In this document: piece after piece, positions 8,083 to 18,404 of the stretch
Layout of the letters: each line of letters begins with the position of its first letter
How positions within the stretch are numbered: position 1 is the first letter of the stretch
Assembly (NCBI GenBank): GCA_963784065.1
Contig: CAWAQA010000009.1
Span: 248,001 to 312,000 of the forward strand
Direction of reading: 5' to 3'
DNA length: 64,000 nucleotides
Source of the DNA: CAWAQA01 sp963784065
Lineage (GTDB): Bacteria > Acidobacteriota > Vicinamibacteria > Vicinamibacterales > UBA2999
Program-made: the position numbers and the translations under genes
Notes under the pieces: generated by a model
What the model saw: only the letters and a program-made list of their open reading frames with translations
Database searches by the model: none
What the model was told of the DNA's origin: nothing

Positions 8083-11000
8083 TCAGCGCGACATCCCGGA
8101 TGGCTGCAACCGTCCCCCGCGCAGGGCCCGAAGTTTCATGATGTAGAAGATGACCGGCGTGATGATCAGCACGTGGATGGTGGACGTGATCATCCCGCCG
8201 ATGATCGGGGCGGCCACCGGCTTCATCACGTCCGAGCCCACGCCCTGGCTCCACATCAGCGGAACGAGGCTGGCGAGGACGACCGTGACGGTCATCAGCT
8301 TGGGCCGCAACCTGAGCACCGAACCATCCAGCGTCGCCTCGAGCACGTCGTGCTCGGTCACCGTTCCTCCCCGGCGCAACCGCTTGTCGAGCGCCTCGTG
8401 GAGATAGACGACCATGACCACGCCGGTCTGCACGGCCACACCGTAAAGCGCGATGTAGCCGACCCACACCGCCACCGAGAAGTTGTAGCCGAGCAGCCAC
8501 TGCAGGATGATGCCGCCGGTCATCGCATAGACGACCGACAGCATCACGATCGCGGCCTCCGGCGCCGAGCGGAAGGTGACGTAGAGCAGCAGGAAGATGA
8601 TGAGGAACACGAGGGGCAGCAGGATCCGCAACCGCTCGCGCGCTCGAATCTGAAACTCGTACTGGCCGGCCCACTGCAGCGTGTAGCCGGCGGGCAGCTG
8701 GAGCTGCTCGGCAACGGCTGCCTGCGCAGCCGACACGTAGCCGCCGATGTCGCGGGTCGCCGTATCGACGTAAACGTAGCCAGCGAGCTGGCCGTCTTCG
8801 TCGCGGATCATGGCCGGGCCCGGCGCGATCGCGATCTCCGCGAGCTGTCCGAGCGGCACCTGCGCTCCCGCCGGCGTCTTGACGAGCACGCGCTCCAGCG
8901 CCGGCAAGTCGTCGCGGAAGCCGCGCGCGTAGCGGACGTTGACCGGGTACCGCTCCCGTCCTTCAACGGTCTGCGTCACCGTCGCGCCCCCGATTGCCGA
9001 CTGCACGACGTCCTGCACGTCGTCGATCCTGAGGCCGTGACGGGCGATGGCGTCGCGGTCGATGCGGATGTCGGTGAAATACCCCTGCGCCACGCGCTCG
9101 GCGTAGACGCTGCGCGTGCCCGGCAGTCCCTGGACGATGGCTTCGATCTGCCGCCCGAGATCCTGGATGACGTCGAGATCCGGACCGAGCACCTTGATGC
9201 CCACCGGCGTCTTGATACCAGTCGTCAGCATGTCGAGACGGCTCCGGATTGGCTGCGTCCAGACATTCGGCATGCCTGGAAACTGGAGTTTCTCGTCCAT
9301 CTCCGCCTGCAGCTGCTCGAAGGTCAGCCCCGGGCGCCAGGCATCGCGCGGCTTCAGCAGCACGGTCGTGTTGACCATGCCCATCGGTGAGTTGTCCGTG
9401 GGCGTGGTGCCCCGCCCCACGGTGCCGAACACCTGCTCGACCTCGGGAATCTCGCGCAGGATCCGATCCTGGACCTGGATCAACCGCGTCGCCTCGGTGA
9501 CCGAGAGTCCGGGCGGAGACGTCGGCATGTAGAGAATGGATCCCTCGTAAAGCGGCGGCATGAATTCGCTGCCGAGGCTGAGCGCCAGCGGCACCGCCAG
9601 CGGCACAATCGCGAAGTTCACCGCGAGCGCGGCCCATTTCCAGCGGAGCGCGAGCCGCAGGACCGGTGCATACAGCGAGGCGAAGAACCGCGAGACCGGG
9701 TTGCGCGACTCCGGGCGCAGCCGGCGGCCGCGGATGAAGAGGCCCATCAGCACCGGAACCAGCGTGATCGACATCAGCGAGGCAAACACCATCACCGACG
9801 TCTTGGTGAACGCCAGCGGACGGAACATCCGGCCCTCCTGCGCCTCGAGGAGGAACACGGGGACGAACGACACGATGATGATCGCCAGTGAAAAGAAGAT
9901 CGGGCGCCCGACCTGCGCGGCCGCACGCACGATCTCCCGCGGCTGCTCGTCGTAGGGCACCGCCTGGCCGTCACCGGCATCCGAGATGCGGCGGTGCGCG
10001 TTCTCCACCATCACGATGGCCGCGTCCACCAGAACGCCGATGGCCAGCGCGATGCCGCCCAGCGACATGATGTTGGCGTTCACGTCGAAGAAGCGCATCG
10101 GGATGAACGCGGCGACGATCGCCACCGGCAGCGTGAGGATCGGCACGAGCGCCGACCGGACGTGGAAAAGGAAGACGAGAATCACCAGCGAGACGACGAC
10201 GGCCTCTTCGACGAGGGTACGCCGCAGCGTGCCGATCGACTGCTCGATGAGCGACGAGCGATCGTAGGTCGGCACCACGCGGACGCCGGCGGGCAGCGAG
10301 CCCTCGACCTCGCGCAGCTTCGCCTTGACGCGCTCGATCACGCCGAGCGCATTCTGGCCGAACCGCATCACGACGATGCCGCCCACCACCTCGCCCCGGC
10401 CGTCCAGTTCCGCCACGCCGCGGCGTATGTCGGGCCCGAGCCGGACGTCGGCGACGTCTGCGACGCGCACCGGCGTGCCGCGCGTGCCGGCGCCGAGCGA
10501 CACCTTCTCGATGTCCTCGATCGATTGCAGATACCCGCGGCCGCGCACCATGTATTCGCGGCCGGAGAACTCCATCAGGCGTCCTTCGACGTCGTTGTTG
10601 CCCGCGCGGATGGCGTCCACGACGTCCTTGACGGACATGTCGAAGGCGGCGAGCCTGACCGGGTCGAGGTTCACCTGGTATTGCTTGACGAAGCCGCCGA
10701 TGCTCGCGACCTCGGCCACCCCTTCCACCGAGCCGAGCGCGTAGCGGAGATACCAGTCCTGCAGGCTGCGCAGGCCCGCCAGGTCCTGCTGCCCTGTGTC
10801 GTCCACGAGCGCGTACTGAAACACCCATCCGACGCCGGTCGCGTCCGGCCCGATCGCCGGCGTCACCCCCGCCGGCAGCCGGCTGCCGATGCCCTGCAGG
10901 TATTCGACGACGCGGCTGCGCGCCCAGTAGATGTCGGTGCCGTCCTCGAAGATGACGTAGACGTACGAGATCCCGAACTCGGTGAAGCCGCGCACGGTGC

Positions 11001-11238
11001 GCACGCGCGGCGCCGAGATGAGCGCGGTGACGATGGGATAGGTGACCTGGTCCTCGATGAGGTCGGGGCTGCGGCCGGTCCACTCAGTGGAGATGATGAC
11101 CTGCACGTCCGAGATGTCAGGCACCGCATCGAGCGGCGTGGTGACCATCGCCCAGACGCCCAGCGCCGCCAGGACTGCGGTACCGATGAAGACGAGGACG
11201 CGGTTCTGGGTACACCACTCGATGAGCCGCCGGATCAT
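8083..11238 (-). CDS. CusA/CzcA-family heavy-metal RND efflux pump, inner-membrane subunit
   Basis: The complete 1051-residue proton-driven antiporter subunit has 12 predicted transmembrane helices and two large periplasmic loops. Family signatures include DAVPDISDVQVII near residue 40, the essential charged residues in the transmembrane-4 region (ALAIGVLVDAAIVMVENAHR), and LKPRDAWRPG in the second loop. The HME subgroup exports Cu(I)/Ag(I) or Co/Zn/Cd from periplasm or cytoplasm through a tripartite channel. It is the last gene of a minus-strand operon, 28 bp behind the membrane-fusion gene. In contrast to the second operon at 18405-24622, its frame is unbroken. The exported metal is not decided. 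Confidence 0.94.
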   Translation of the reverse strand: MIRRLIEWCTQNRVLVFIGTAVLAALGVWAMVTTPLDAVPDISDVQVIISTEWTGRSPDLIEDQVTYPIVTALISAPRVRTVRGFTEFGISYVYVIFEDGTDIYWARSRVVEYLQGIGSRLPAGVTPAIGPDATGVGWVFQYALVDDTGQQDLAGLRSLQDWYLRYALGSVEGVAEVASIGGFVKQYQVNLDPVRLAAFDMSVKDVVDAIRAGNNDVEGRLMEFSGREYMVRGRGYLQSIEDIEKVSLGAGTRGTPVRVADVADVRLGPDIRRGVAELDGRGEVVGGIVVMRFGQNALGVIERVKAKLREVEGSLPAGVRVVPTYDRSSLIEQSIGTLRRTLVEEAVVVSLVILVFLFHVRSALVPILTLPVAIVAAFIPMRFFDVNANIMSLGGIALAIGVLVDAAIVMVENAHRRISDAGDGQAVPYDEQPREIVRAAAQVGRPIFFSLAIIIVSFVPVFLLEAQEGRMFRPLAFTKTSVMVFASLMSITLVPVLMGLFIRGRRLRPESRNPVSRFFASLYAPVLRLALRWKWAALAVNFAIVPLAVPLALSLGSEFMPPLYEGSILYMPTSPPGLSVTEATRLIQVQDRILREIPEVEQVFGTVGRGTTPTDNSPMGMVNTTVLLKPRDAWRPGLTFEQLQAEMDEKLQFPGMPNVWTQPIRSRLDMLTTGIKTPVGIKVLGPDLDVIQDLGRQIEAIVQGLPGTRSVYAERVAQGYFTDIRIDRDAIARHGLRIDDVQDVVQSAIGGATVTQTVEGRERYPVNVRYARGFRDDLPALERVLVKTPAGAQVPLGQLAEIAIAPGPAMIRDEDGQLAGYVYVDTATRDIGGYVSAAQAAVAEQLQLPAGYTLQWAGQYEFQIRARERLRILLPLVFLIIFLLLYVTFRSAPEAAIVMLSVVYAMTGGIILQWLLGYNFSVAVWVGYIALYGVAVQTGVVMVVYLHEALDKRLRRGGTVTEHDVLEATLDGSVLRLRPKLMTVTVVLASLVPLMWSQGVGSDVMKPVAAPIIGGMITSTIHVLIITPVIFYIMKLRALRGGRLQPSGMSR

Positions 11239-11266
11239 GGCGCCGCCCGTCGAGGGTCTGACCCCC

Positions 11267-13474
11267 TCATCTGGCGAGGAGGGAAAACTGACGGCTGGCC
11301 AGGGAGCGGCCGGCTCTCGTCACGGTGACGGTCACGTCCCAGCGGCCCGACATCGTGATCTGGCCGGTGCCGCGGTAGGTGCCACTGCCGGCATGGCTGA
11401 GCGTCGTGTCGCTGCGCACCGCGGGATGGTTCATCGACGGCATCGCCGGCATGAAGAGCGTGGCCGAGACGTCGGCGTCGGTGACGGGCTGTCCGGCGGC
11501 GTCCTTGACCGTGACCTCGAAGACCGCCTCGCCCATCCGGGGCGGATCGGGAAGTGTGTGGAAGGTCAGGTCGAGGCCTGCCGCTCCCCTGCCGTGCCCC
11601 GGCGATCCCGCGGGCGCCTGATAACCCTGGAGCGCCGCGCGCATCTGGCTTTCCGAGTCCAGGAAGAACGTGGCGCCGGAGGCCACCATCTCGCCTTCCG
11701 CCAGACCCTCGACGATCTCGACGCCGTCTGCCAGCCGGCGGCCCGTCTTCACGGGGCGCGGGTCGAGGTACCCGTCGCCGTGTGTCACGAACACGATCTG
11801 CCGCGTGCCGGAATCGACGACCGCGTCGGCGGGAACGACCAGGGCGGCGCTGGCGGGGCCGGTCATGGTGACGACCCCGTACATCCCGGGCCTGAGGCGC
11901 CCGCGCGCGTTGTCGAACTGGAGCCGGACTCTGAGCGTCCGGGTCTGCTCGGCCATCGAGGGGTAGAGATACGAAACCCGTCCGTGAAACTCCTCGCCCG
12001 GATACGCCTCGAGCGTCACGGAGGCGGCCTGACCCACGCGCACCGCTGCGAGGTCGCGCTCGGACACGTCGGCCTCCACCCAGACCGACGACAGGTCCGC
12101 CAGCTTGAACAGGCGCTCCCCGGCGGCGATCCGCGAGCCCTCCACGACAGCCTTCTCGACGATGACTCCGGAGGCAGGCGACACGAATGTGGTGACGCCA
12201 AGCGCGCGGCCGCGCCGTTCCATCTCCCTGATCTCGGCCACGCTGACGTCCCAGAACATCAGTCGTTCCCGAACGGCCTGGATGAGCCGTTCCGCATGAT
12301 CGCGGACTTCAGGCAGCGTGGACTGCTGCGCCTGCTGCTGGCTGCGGAGGGCGACGATGAACTCGTTTTCGGTCGCCAGGAGCTCGGGGCTGTACAACGT
12401 AAAGAGCGGATCGCCCTTCCGCACCGACATGCCGGTGTAGTTGGCCTTCAGGTCGCGGACCCACCCGTCGACCTTGCTGCTGATCTCGGTCTCCCTGGTC
12501 TCGTCGAACGCGACCGTCCCGTTCGCGCGGACGTCCACGGCCGCCCGCCGGCGCTCCACCCGCGCCGTCCTCACGCCAATCAGCTGCTGGCGGCGGGCAT
12601 CTATCGATACTGGCGCATGAAGCGCGGATCCTTCCGATCGCCCGGGCCGTTCGATTCGATCGGCTGGTTCGCGCGGTCCTGATCGCTCCAGCGTCGCAAA
12701 GGCGAAGATCGCGGCTGAAGTCGCGGCGACGATCAGCGCGAGCAGCGTGACCCGTCGTGCCACGTCAATTACCCCGGGGGACTGACCCCCGGCGCGCGCC
12801 AGCCGCTCCAGCGTCTCGCCGACCGCGATCTCGAACGCCACCAGTGCCCGTTCGTAGTCAGCGGACATGAGGGCGTTCTCCACGCCTGCCTCGAGCTGCC
12901 GGTGATGCGCGTCCACCAGTTCGAGAAAACCGCCCTGGTTCGCCGCATACGCGTCGCGCGCGCTGTCGAAGCCGAGCGCGACCTGCGGCAGGACCGTCGT
13001 TGTCATGATGAGGGCACGTTCCCGGGCACCATCCACGCGTGCACGCGCCTCGAGGACACGACGCCTCACGTCAATCGCCACGGCGTCGCGGCGGGCTCCC
13101 GAGGCGGCGGCGAGTTGCGGATCGCGGCCGAGTGCGACCTCGACCGCATTCTCCGGCAGGGTCGCGGCATCCCGCATGGCGAGCGCCCCGACAGGCGCAT
13201 CCACGCGTCGGCCGAGCACCGCGTTCAGCCTCAGCTCCGCAATCTTCACCCGCTCCTGAGCGGTGATCCGCGCCGACGCCAGGCGCGCGATGGCGACGAC
13301 CATCGCCGAGGGATCGTGCCGGGCCATCTCGCCCGAACCGGGGCGGACGGCGGCCGCCTCCGCCATCTCCTTCAACATCGGCGCCTGGCCTTGATGCAGC
13401 TCCAGCGTCGTGCGCGCGATGGCGAGCTCGGCGTGCGCACGGCGCACGTCTGCCAGGATCTCCGAGGCGCGCAC
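11267..13474 (-). CDS. outer-membrane factor C-terminal part fused in frame to a CusB-like membrane fusion protein with a FixH-like tail
   Basis: One unbroken 735-residue frame joins two normally separate efflux parts. Residues ~1-235 are the C-terminal part of a TolC/CusC-like factor (RRAHAELAIARTTLELHQ). From ~238 on comes a complete periplasmic adaptor: a membrane anchor (RRVTLLALIVAATSAAIF), barrel-sandwich and hairpin (YTGMSVRKGDPLFTLYSPEL), beta-barrel (YPGEEFHGRVSYLYP) and, after ~610, a FixH/YtkA-like beta domain with FMPAMPSMNHPA. The adaptor alone could begin at the GTG at 12763, giving 498 residues, and a frame break could have removed the outer-membrane factor stop near 12770. Whether the fusion is real or an indel artefact is open. 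Confidence 0.8.
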   Translation of the reverse strand: MRASEILADVRRAHAELAIARTTLELHQGQAPMLKEMAEAAAVRPGSGEMARHDPSAMVVAIARLASARITAQERVKIAELRLNAVLGRRVDAPVGALAMRDAATLPENAVEVALGRDPQLAAASGARRDAVAIDVRRRVLEARARVDGARERALIMTTTVLPQVALGFDSARDAYAANQGGFLELVDAHHRQLEAGVENALMSADYERALVAFEIAVGETLERLARAGGQSPGVIDVARRVTLLALIVAATSAAIFAFATLERSGPREPADRIERPGRSEGSALHAPVSIDARRQQLIGVRTARVERRRAAVDVRANGTVAFDETRETEISSKVDGWVRDLKANYTGMSVRKGDPLFTLYSPELLATENEFIVALRSQQQAQQSTLPEVRDHAERLIQAVRERLMFWDVSVAEIREMERRGRALGVTTFVSPASGVIVEKAVVEGSRIAAGERLFKLADLSSVWVEADVSERDLAAVRVGQAASVTLEAYPGEEFHGRVSYLYPSMAEQTRTLRVRLQFDNARGRLRPGMYGVVTMTGPASAALVVPADAVVDSGTRQIVFVTHGDGYLDPRPVKTGRRLADGVEIVEGLAEGEMVASGATFFLDSESQMRAALQGYQAPAGSPGHGRGAAGLDLTFHTLPDPPRMGEAVFEVTVKDAAGQPVTDADVSATLFMPAMPSMNHPAVRSDTTLSHAGSGTYRGTGQITMSGRWDVTVTVTRAGRSLASRQFSLLAR

Positions 13475-13635
13475 GAGGACGGCAGCCGATCGGACCCAGG
13501 GTCCTGTCGAAGCGCGAGCAGCTCGGGACTGGAGGCGATCGCCTCGTCGAGGGCGGCCGCGATCGTCAGCGGCTCCTGCCCGAAGGCGGGAGCCACCAGC
13601 GCCAGGCAGACGACCACTGCGAGACTGGACCGCAT
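13475..13635 (-). pseudogene. N-terminal signal-peptide fragment of the same CusC-like outer membrane factor, out of frame and followed by an internal deletion
   Basis: From the ATG at 13635 the sequence encodes a clear signal peptide (MRSSLAVVVCLALVAPAFGQ) and the first outer-membrane-factor helix (IAAALDEAIASSPELLALRQ). About 15 codons later the frame changes and the protein resumes at RASEILADVRRAH in the 735-residue frame downstream. Relatives carry about 70-80 more residues between these two points, including the first beta-hairpin of the barrel. So there is a frame break plus a real or assembly-caused deletion. As it stands the outer-membrane factor of efflux operon 1 is unlikely to form a channel. 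Confidence 0.7.
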
Positions 13636-13659
13636 TGCGGCGATATTACTGCACTTGGG

Positions 13660-13833
13660 AGGAGGCAGCGGGCAGCCGGCAGTCGGAGCAGTGCCGGGTG
13701 TTCCTTCAGGCCGGCCTGGCGACGTGGACACAATGGGAAGCCCAGGCCGACCTGCAAGTCGGCCTTACATGAAAACAACGGAGCGTGTCTTCCGGCTTCA
13801 GCCGGAAGAAGAACTGCCGCTGCCAGCTGCCGG
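13660..13833. repeat. intergenic block with three kinds of dispersed repeat
   Basis: Between the efflux operon and the kelch genes lie a GCAGCGGGCAGCCGGCAG-type imperfect tandem (about 13662-13690), a GGCCGACCTG..CAAGTCGGCC palindrome (13744-13765) and a family-A palindrome CTTCCGGCTTCAGCCGGAAG (13789-13808). All three motifs recur elsewhere in the window. No gene is visible here. Confidence 0.7.
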
Positions 13834-14933
13834 CTATTGCGTCCCGAACGCCGCCGGGATCTCGAGCACGTCGTGCGACGCGGTGGCTTTCCCGGCGAGG
13901 TCGGGCAACCCTCCCCCTTCGGGCTTTCCGCTCACGGTGTGGAACCGGTTGCCGATGAACGCGGCGGCATTGCCGTGAAGGGCGCCGGGCATCGAGGGGA
14001 GGATGATCCAGCGGTTCGTCGCGGGCTCGTAGGCCTCCAGCGCGCGGAAGGTGGCGTGCAACCGATCGTTCTGCAGCTCGCCTCCCGAGACGTAGATCCG
14101 GCCGTTGTACGTCGCCCACCCGCCGCCGCTGCGCGCCGTAGGCATGCGCGCCTTCACGGCGCCCCACGCATCGCGAGCCGGATCGTATTCCTCGACCACG
14201 TCGGTGTTGCTCGACGCCGTGACGTGCGCGGCCCCAAGACGTCCGCCGATCACGTAGATCTTGCCGTTGACGGCTCCCGCAAACGCGTGGTTTCGCGTCG
14301 TCGGCATCGGGCTCCGGGTTTCCCACCTGTTCGTCGCCGGATCGTAGGCCTGGTTGGTTCCGACGACGCGCGCCGGCCGGTTGCCGAAGAGCGCCGTCTC
14401 ACCCGAGTTCTCCATGATGGTGGCGCCGCCGATCACGTAGATCTTGCCCGCCCACCTCCTCCGCCGCCGCGGCGCACCGTTTGCCCGGCATCGGCGCCAG
14501 CGCCCGCCATGCGTCGGCCGCGGGATCGTATTCCCACGCGTTGTCCACCGGTTCCCATCCGTTCGCGCCGGGACCAGCTCAACGGCCGCATGCAGCCGCC
14601 GAACACATAGATCTTCCCGTTGTATTCCGTCTGCGCCTGGTGATGCACCGCGACCGGAATCGGCTTCTTCTTCGTCCACCGATCGGCCGCCGGATCGTAT
14701 TCGTAGACCATGGCAGGTGCGGGCCGGCCGTTGGCGCCGAATCCGCCAATCACGTACATCTTGCCGCCGGCCTCGACTCCGTAGAGCTCCTCCTCCGGTT
14801 CTGGAAAGGGCGCAGCCTTCGTCCAGCGCAGAGGACCCTGCGCCTGGATGAGCGTCGCCCCCATTCCCGCGGCGAACGCGATCAGGAGTGCGGGCATGAC
14901 GATCCGAAGCGTCCACCTGAGTGTCGCCGGCAT
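13834..14933 (-). CDS. exported kelch-repeat beta-propeller protein (copy 1), two frameshifts
   Basis: The start at 14933 follows a GGGAGGA ribosome-binding site and a signal peptide (about residues 1-32). The protein has six kelch blades of the form GGKIYVIGG...YDPATNRW and ends HDVLEIPAAFGTQ, about 365 residues when corrected. The frame breaks near 14575, where one extra C turns GANGWEPVDNAWEYDP into nonsense, and again near 14460 before AGKIYVIGGATIM. Kelch propellers are binding scaffolds; no catalytic residues can be named. It lies 39 bp behind copy 2, probably on the same transcript. The other open frames in this region are mixtures of the two genes. Confidence 0.82.
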
Positions 14934-14972
14934 GATGCACTGTCCTCCCTGCGGGGAATGATGCACGCGCGC

Positions 14973-16024
14973 TCATCGCGTCCCACCCTGCGGGAGCTCG
15001 AGCACATCGTGCGACGCCGTCGCCGGGTCCTGGCGCATCCGACGGGCCACCGGCGCGCATCTTGCCGCTGACCGTGTGCAGCTTGTTGCCGATGCACCCC
15101 ATCGCATTGCCATGGACGGCGCCGGGCAACGACGGCATGACCTGCCACGTGTTCGTGGCCGGGTCGTAGGCCTCGAGCGCCTTGAATGCCGCATAGAGCT
15201 CGCGGGTAATCCACTCGCCGCCGCCGGCATAGATTCGTCCGTTACAGACGGTGTAGCCGCCGCCACTGCGCGGCGTCGGCATCCGCTCCTTCACCGCACC
15301 CCAGAGGTTGGTGGCGGGGTCGTACTCTTCGACGGTGTCGATGTTGGTGGTCGCGGGAATGTTGCCGGCGCCGAGACGTCCGCCGATGACGTAGATCTTG
15401 CCGTTGACGGCGCCCGAAAATGCATGGTTGCGTGTGGTCGGCATCGGGCTGCGGGTCGTCCAGGTGTCGGTCGCCGGGTCGTACATCTGGTTCAACCCGG
15501 TGACGCGCGTCCCGCGGCCGTTTTCCAGCGGCTCGAGGCCGCCAATCAGATAGATCTTCCCGCCCACTTCCTCTGCAATCGCCGAACAGCGCTTGACCGT
15601 CATCTGGGCGAGCGCGCGCCACGAATCCGCAACAGGATCGTCACTCCCACGCGTTCTGCGTTCCGCCCTCTCCGCTGATGCCCTTCAGGCACCCGCCGAA
15701 GACGTACAGCTTGCCGTTGTAGGCGGCCTGGGCCTGATGGTGCACGTGGACCGGCATGTCCTTCTTCCTGGTCCACCGGTCGGTAGCAGGGTCGTATTCA
15801 TACACGAGCCCGGGAGCGTTCCCGCCGATCCCGAATCCGCCGAGGACGTACAGCTTGCCGTTCATCACGGTTCCATACAGCTCCTCTTCCGGCTGCGGAA
15901 ACGGAGCGGCCTTGGTCCATCGCAGCGGACCCTCCTGAGCGGCCGCCGGCGCACTGCTCGTTCCTGCTGACACGATCGACGCCACCGCCGCGGCCGTGAG
16001 CAGCCGCCTGAGTCGTGATGACAT
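14973..16024 (-). CDS. exported kelch-repeat beta-propeller protein (copy 2), two frameshifts
   Basis: The N-terminal part (16024 to ~15641) has a signal peptide ending APAAAQ, the strand PLRWTKAAPFPQPEEELYG and two blades. One extra G inside the Tyr codon of AWEYDP at ~15641 breaks the frame. Blades 3-6 continue in the next frame (GGKIYLIGG, NGKIYVIGG, NGRIYAGGG), and a second extra base near 15055 shifts into the true end, ASHDVLELPQGGTR. The corrected length is about 350 residues. It is most similar to copy 1 immediately downstream, so the two look like a tandem duplication. Function unknown beyond a secreted beta-propeller. Confidence 0.82.
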
Positions 16025-16220
16025 ATATCGACGCTCCCTTGTGGGGCGATTATCGTCGGGGGTGGAGGGTTGTCAAGCGCCGACAGGGGGGGTGAACGGG
16101 TTGAAAGGGACGAGGTCGCGGAATTCATCTATCTGCCCTATGCGTTGGCTGCCCGCTCCACGCCCTCAATCCGGTCCACATTGCCGTGTTACGATGCCGC
16201 GCATCCGGGAGGAGTATCCA

Positions 16221-17242
16221 ATGGCATCGGTCGGAGGATCGCAGCTGTCGCCGCCGCGTTGATGCTCGGAACGCTGACGCTGCTCGCCCAGGCGCCCGGA
16301 CGATGGGTCACGGACAAGTTTGCGCCGCTGCCCGATCCCGAAGAGGAGTACACGGCTGTCAGCACGAACGGCCGCCTGTACCTGATCGGCGGCAATCGCG
16401 GCGGGCGGCCGCAGTGGCCGCGGGTGGTCCTCGAATATGACCTCGCCGCGAACCGTTGGAGCTCGAAGAAGCAGGTGCCCTTCCCGGGCGACCACATGGC
16501 CGCCGCCGAGTCGGGCGGCAAGATCTACGTGTTCGGCGGCCAGGCGGAAGGCGCCGCCAACAAGCCGCTCAACACCGCGTGGGAATACGATCCGGCCGCC
16601 GACTCCTGGAAGGCGCTCGCGGCGATGCCGTCCAGCCGCACGGCGGCGCTGGCCGTTACGGCCGGCGGCAGGATTTACGTCATCGGCGGCAACACGGATG
16701 CGGGTCTCAACGTCGGCGCCAATGACGTCTACGACCCGGCAACGAACCGCTGGGAAAGCCGCCGTCCCATGCCGACGGCGCGCAATCACTCGGCGGGCGG
16801 CGCGGTCGGCGGCAAGATCTACGTCATCGGCGGACGCCTCGCGGCGCCCAACATCGGTGGCTTCCTCTCGAGCAACACCGACATCGTCGAGGAATACGAC
16901 CCGGCGACCAACGCGTGGCGCCCGATGACCAAGATGCCGACACCGCGCAGCGGCCACGGCTGGACAACGTTCCAGGGCCGTATCTACGTGGCCGGCGGCG
17001 AGGGTCGGGACAGTCACATGGACGCGGTCTTCCGCGACGTCGAGGTGTTCGATCCAGCCGTCAACGACTGGTACAGACTGCCGGGCATGCCCACCGCGCG
17101 GCATGGCGTGAACCTTGCGGCCCTGGGCAATCGCCTCCACGTCATCGGCGGCCACCTGGCGTTCGCCGCGACTGGCGGCGAACAACTCCACTCGCCGGCC
17201 AACGAAGTGTTCGAGTTCAACGCGAGTCCTGGAAGCCGGTAG
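16221..17242 (+). CDS. exported kelch-repeat beta-propeller protein (copy 3)
   Basis: Six kelch blades are read without a break from about 16230 to the stop (GRLYLIGGN, GGKIYVFGG, GGRIYVIGGN, GGKIYVIGGR, GRIYVAGGE, then a degenerate last blade). The ATG at 16221 has a GGGAGGAG ribosome-binding site, but its frame closes after 13 codons. Reading MASV and then RIAAVAAALMLGTLTLLAQ in the next frame gives a normal signal peptide, so one extra base lies near 16230. The first in-frame ATG without a correction is at 16262. It is transcribed divergently from copies 1-2. Length is about 340 residues. Confidence 0.85.
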
Positions 17243-17309
17243 TGTGGTGACTCTGAAGCCGGCAGCCGGCAGCGGGCGGCGGGCAGTGAAGGTGCTGCGA
17301 AACCAAGAG

Positions 17310-18314
17310 GTGAATGCGCGGCGTCGTTCACGCTGCTGGTGCGTCAGAATACTCGCTGCCCGCTGCCCGCTGCCCGCTGCCGGCTGTTTGTGCGCGGCGC
17401 TCGTGCTGCTGGCATGCACACCGGCGCAGGCGCAGCTCACCGAGCCGTTCGACCACCTGCATCTCGCCGTGCCGGACGTCGAGCAGGCGCGCGACTGGTA
17501 CATCGAGCACATGGGCGGCAACGCCGGCGAGACGCCGGAGCGCGTCGCCTTCGGGGAGTGGCAGGGCGACCACCCGCTGCCGATCAGCCTCCTGTTCCTC
17601 CAATCGACCGCAGCGCGTCCCAGTGCGGGCAGCGCGATCGACCACATCGGGTTCTCCTTCGCGGATCTCGACGCAACGATGACGAGGCTGCGCACAGCCG
17701 GGGTCAAGATGGTGAGCCCGATCCGGGACGTGCCCGGCCTGTGGAAGCAGGCGACGATCGAGGACCCGTGGGGCACGAGGCTCGAGCTCGTCCAGGATCC
17801 CGACGCGCTGGGCCTGCATCACGTCGAGCTGCGCGTGCCCGATCCCGAAGAGAGCTTCCGCTGGTACGTCAGGGCGTTCGGCGGCGATCGCACGAAGTAC
17901 AAGGGCATCGACGCCATCCGCTACCGCGAGCTCGGTGTCTTCTACTGTTCATCGTCAAGGACGACCAGGCCGCGCCGAGCCAGGGGCACTCGATCGATCA
18001 CCTCGGCTTCGGGCCAATCGATCTCGACAAGGTCGTCGCCGATCTCACGGCGCAAGGGATGACGTTCACGTCCAACCCCAACCCGAGAGGCTTCCCCGCG
18101 TGCCGCTTGCGGGGAGGCTGGAGAGGGCGGCGTCCGTGAGGTTCGCCGGCTCTACTGCGCGGAACCCGACCAACTGGCGCACCGGGTCGTCTTCCTCGAC
18201 GGACCCGGCGGCGTGCGCATCGAGCTGGTGCAGCATCTCGAAGCCGGCGGACATAGCAACAGCGGGCAGCTGGCAGCCGGCACGCAGTGCATCGCGGTCA
18301 TTGAAGCGCAGTGA
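17310..18314 (+). CDS. exported two-domain VOC (glyoxalase/dioxygenase superfamily) protein, two frameshifts
   Basis: Two vicinal-oxygen-chelate domains follow a signal peptide (CAALVLLACTPAQAQ). The first starts FDHLHLAVPDVEQARDWYIE and ends WGTRLELVQDP; the second starts LHHVELRVPDPEESFRWYV and ends VRIELVQHLE. The frame breaks near 17945, where one base is lost in VFYLFIVKDD, and again near 18115. With these corrected the protein has about 334 residues and ends at 18314. The GTG start at 17310 is a guess: the signal peptide is partly encoded by a copy of the dispersed GCTGCCCGCTGCC repeat, so the original start may have been altered. The His/Glu metal ligands look present, but the substrate is unknown. 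Confidence 0.75.
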
Positions 18315-18404
18315 ACGCCAGCTACGTTCGGCGTCATCGCGGTCATTGCAGTCGAGAACATGGCTTCACTGCCTGCTGCCGACTGCCTGCTGCCGGCTGA
18401 ACTG

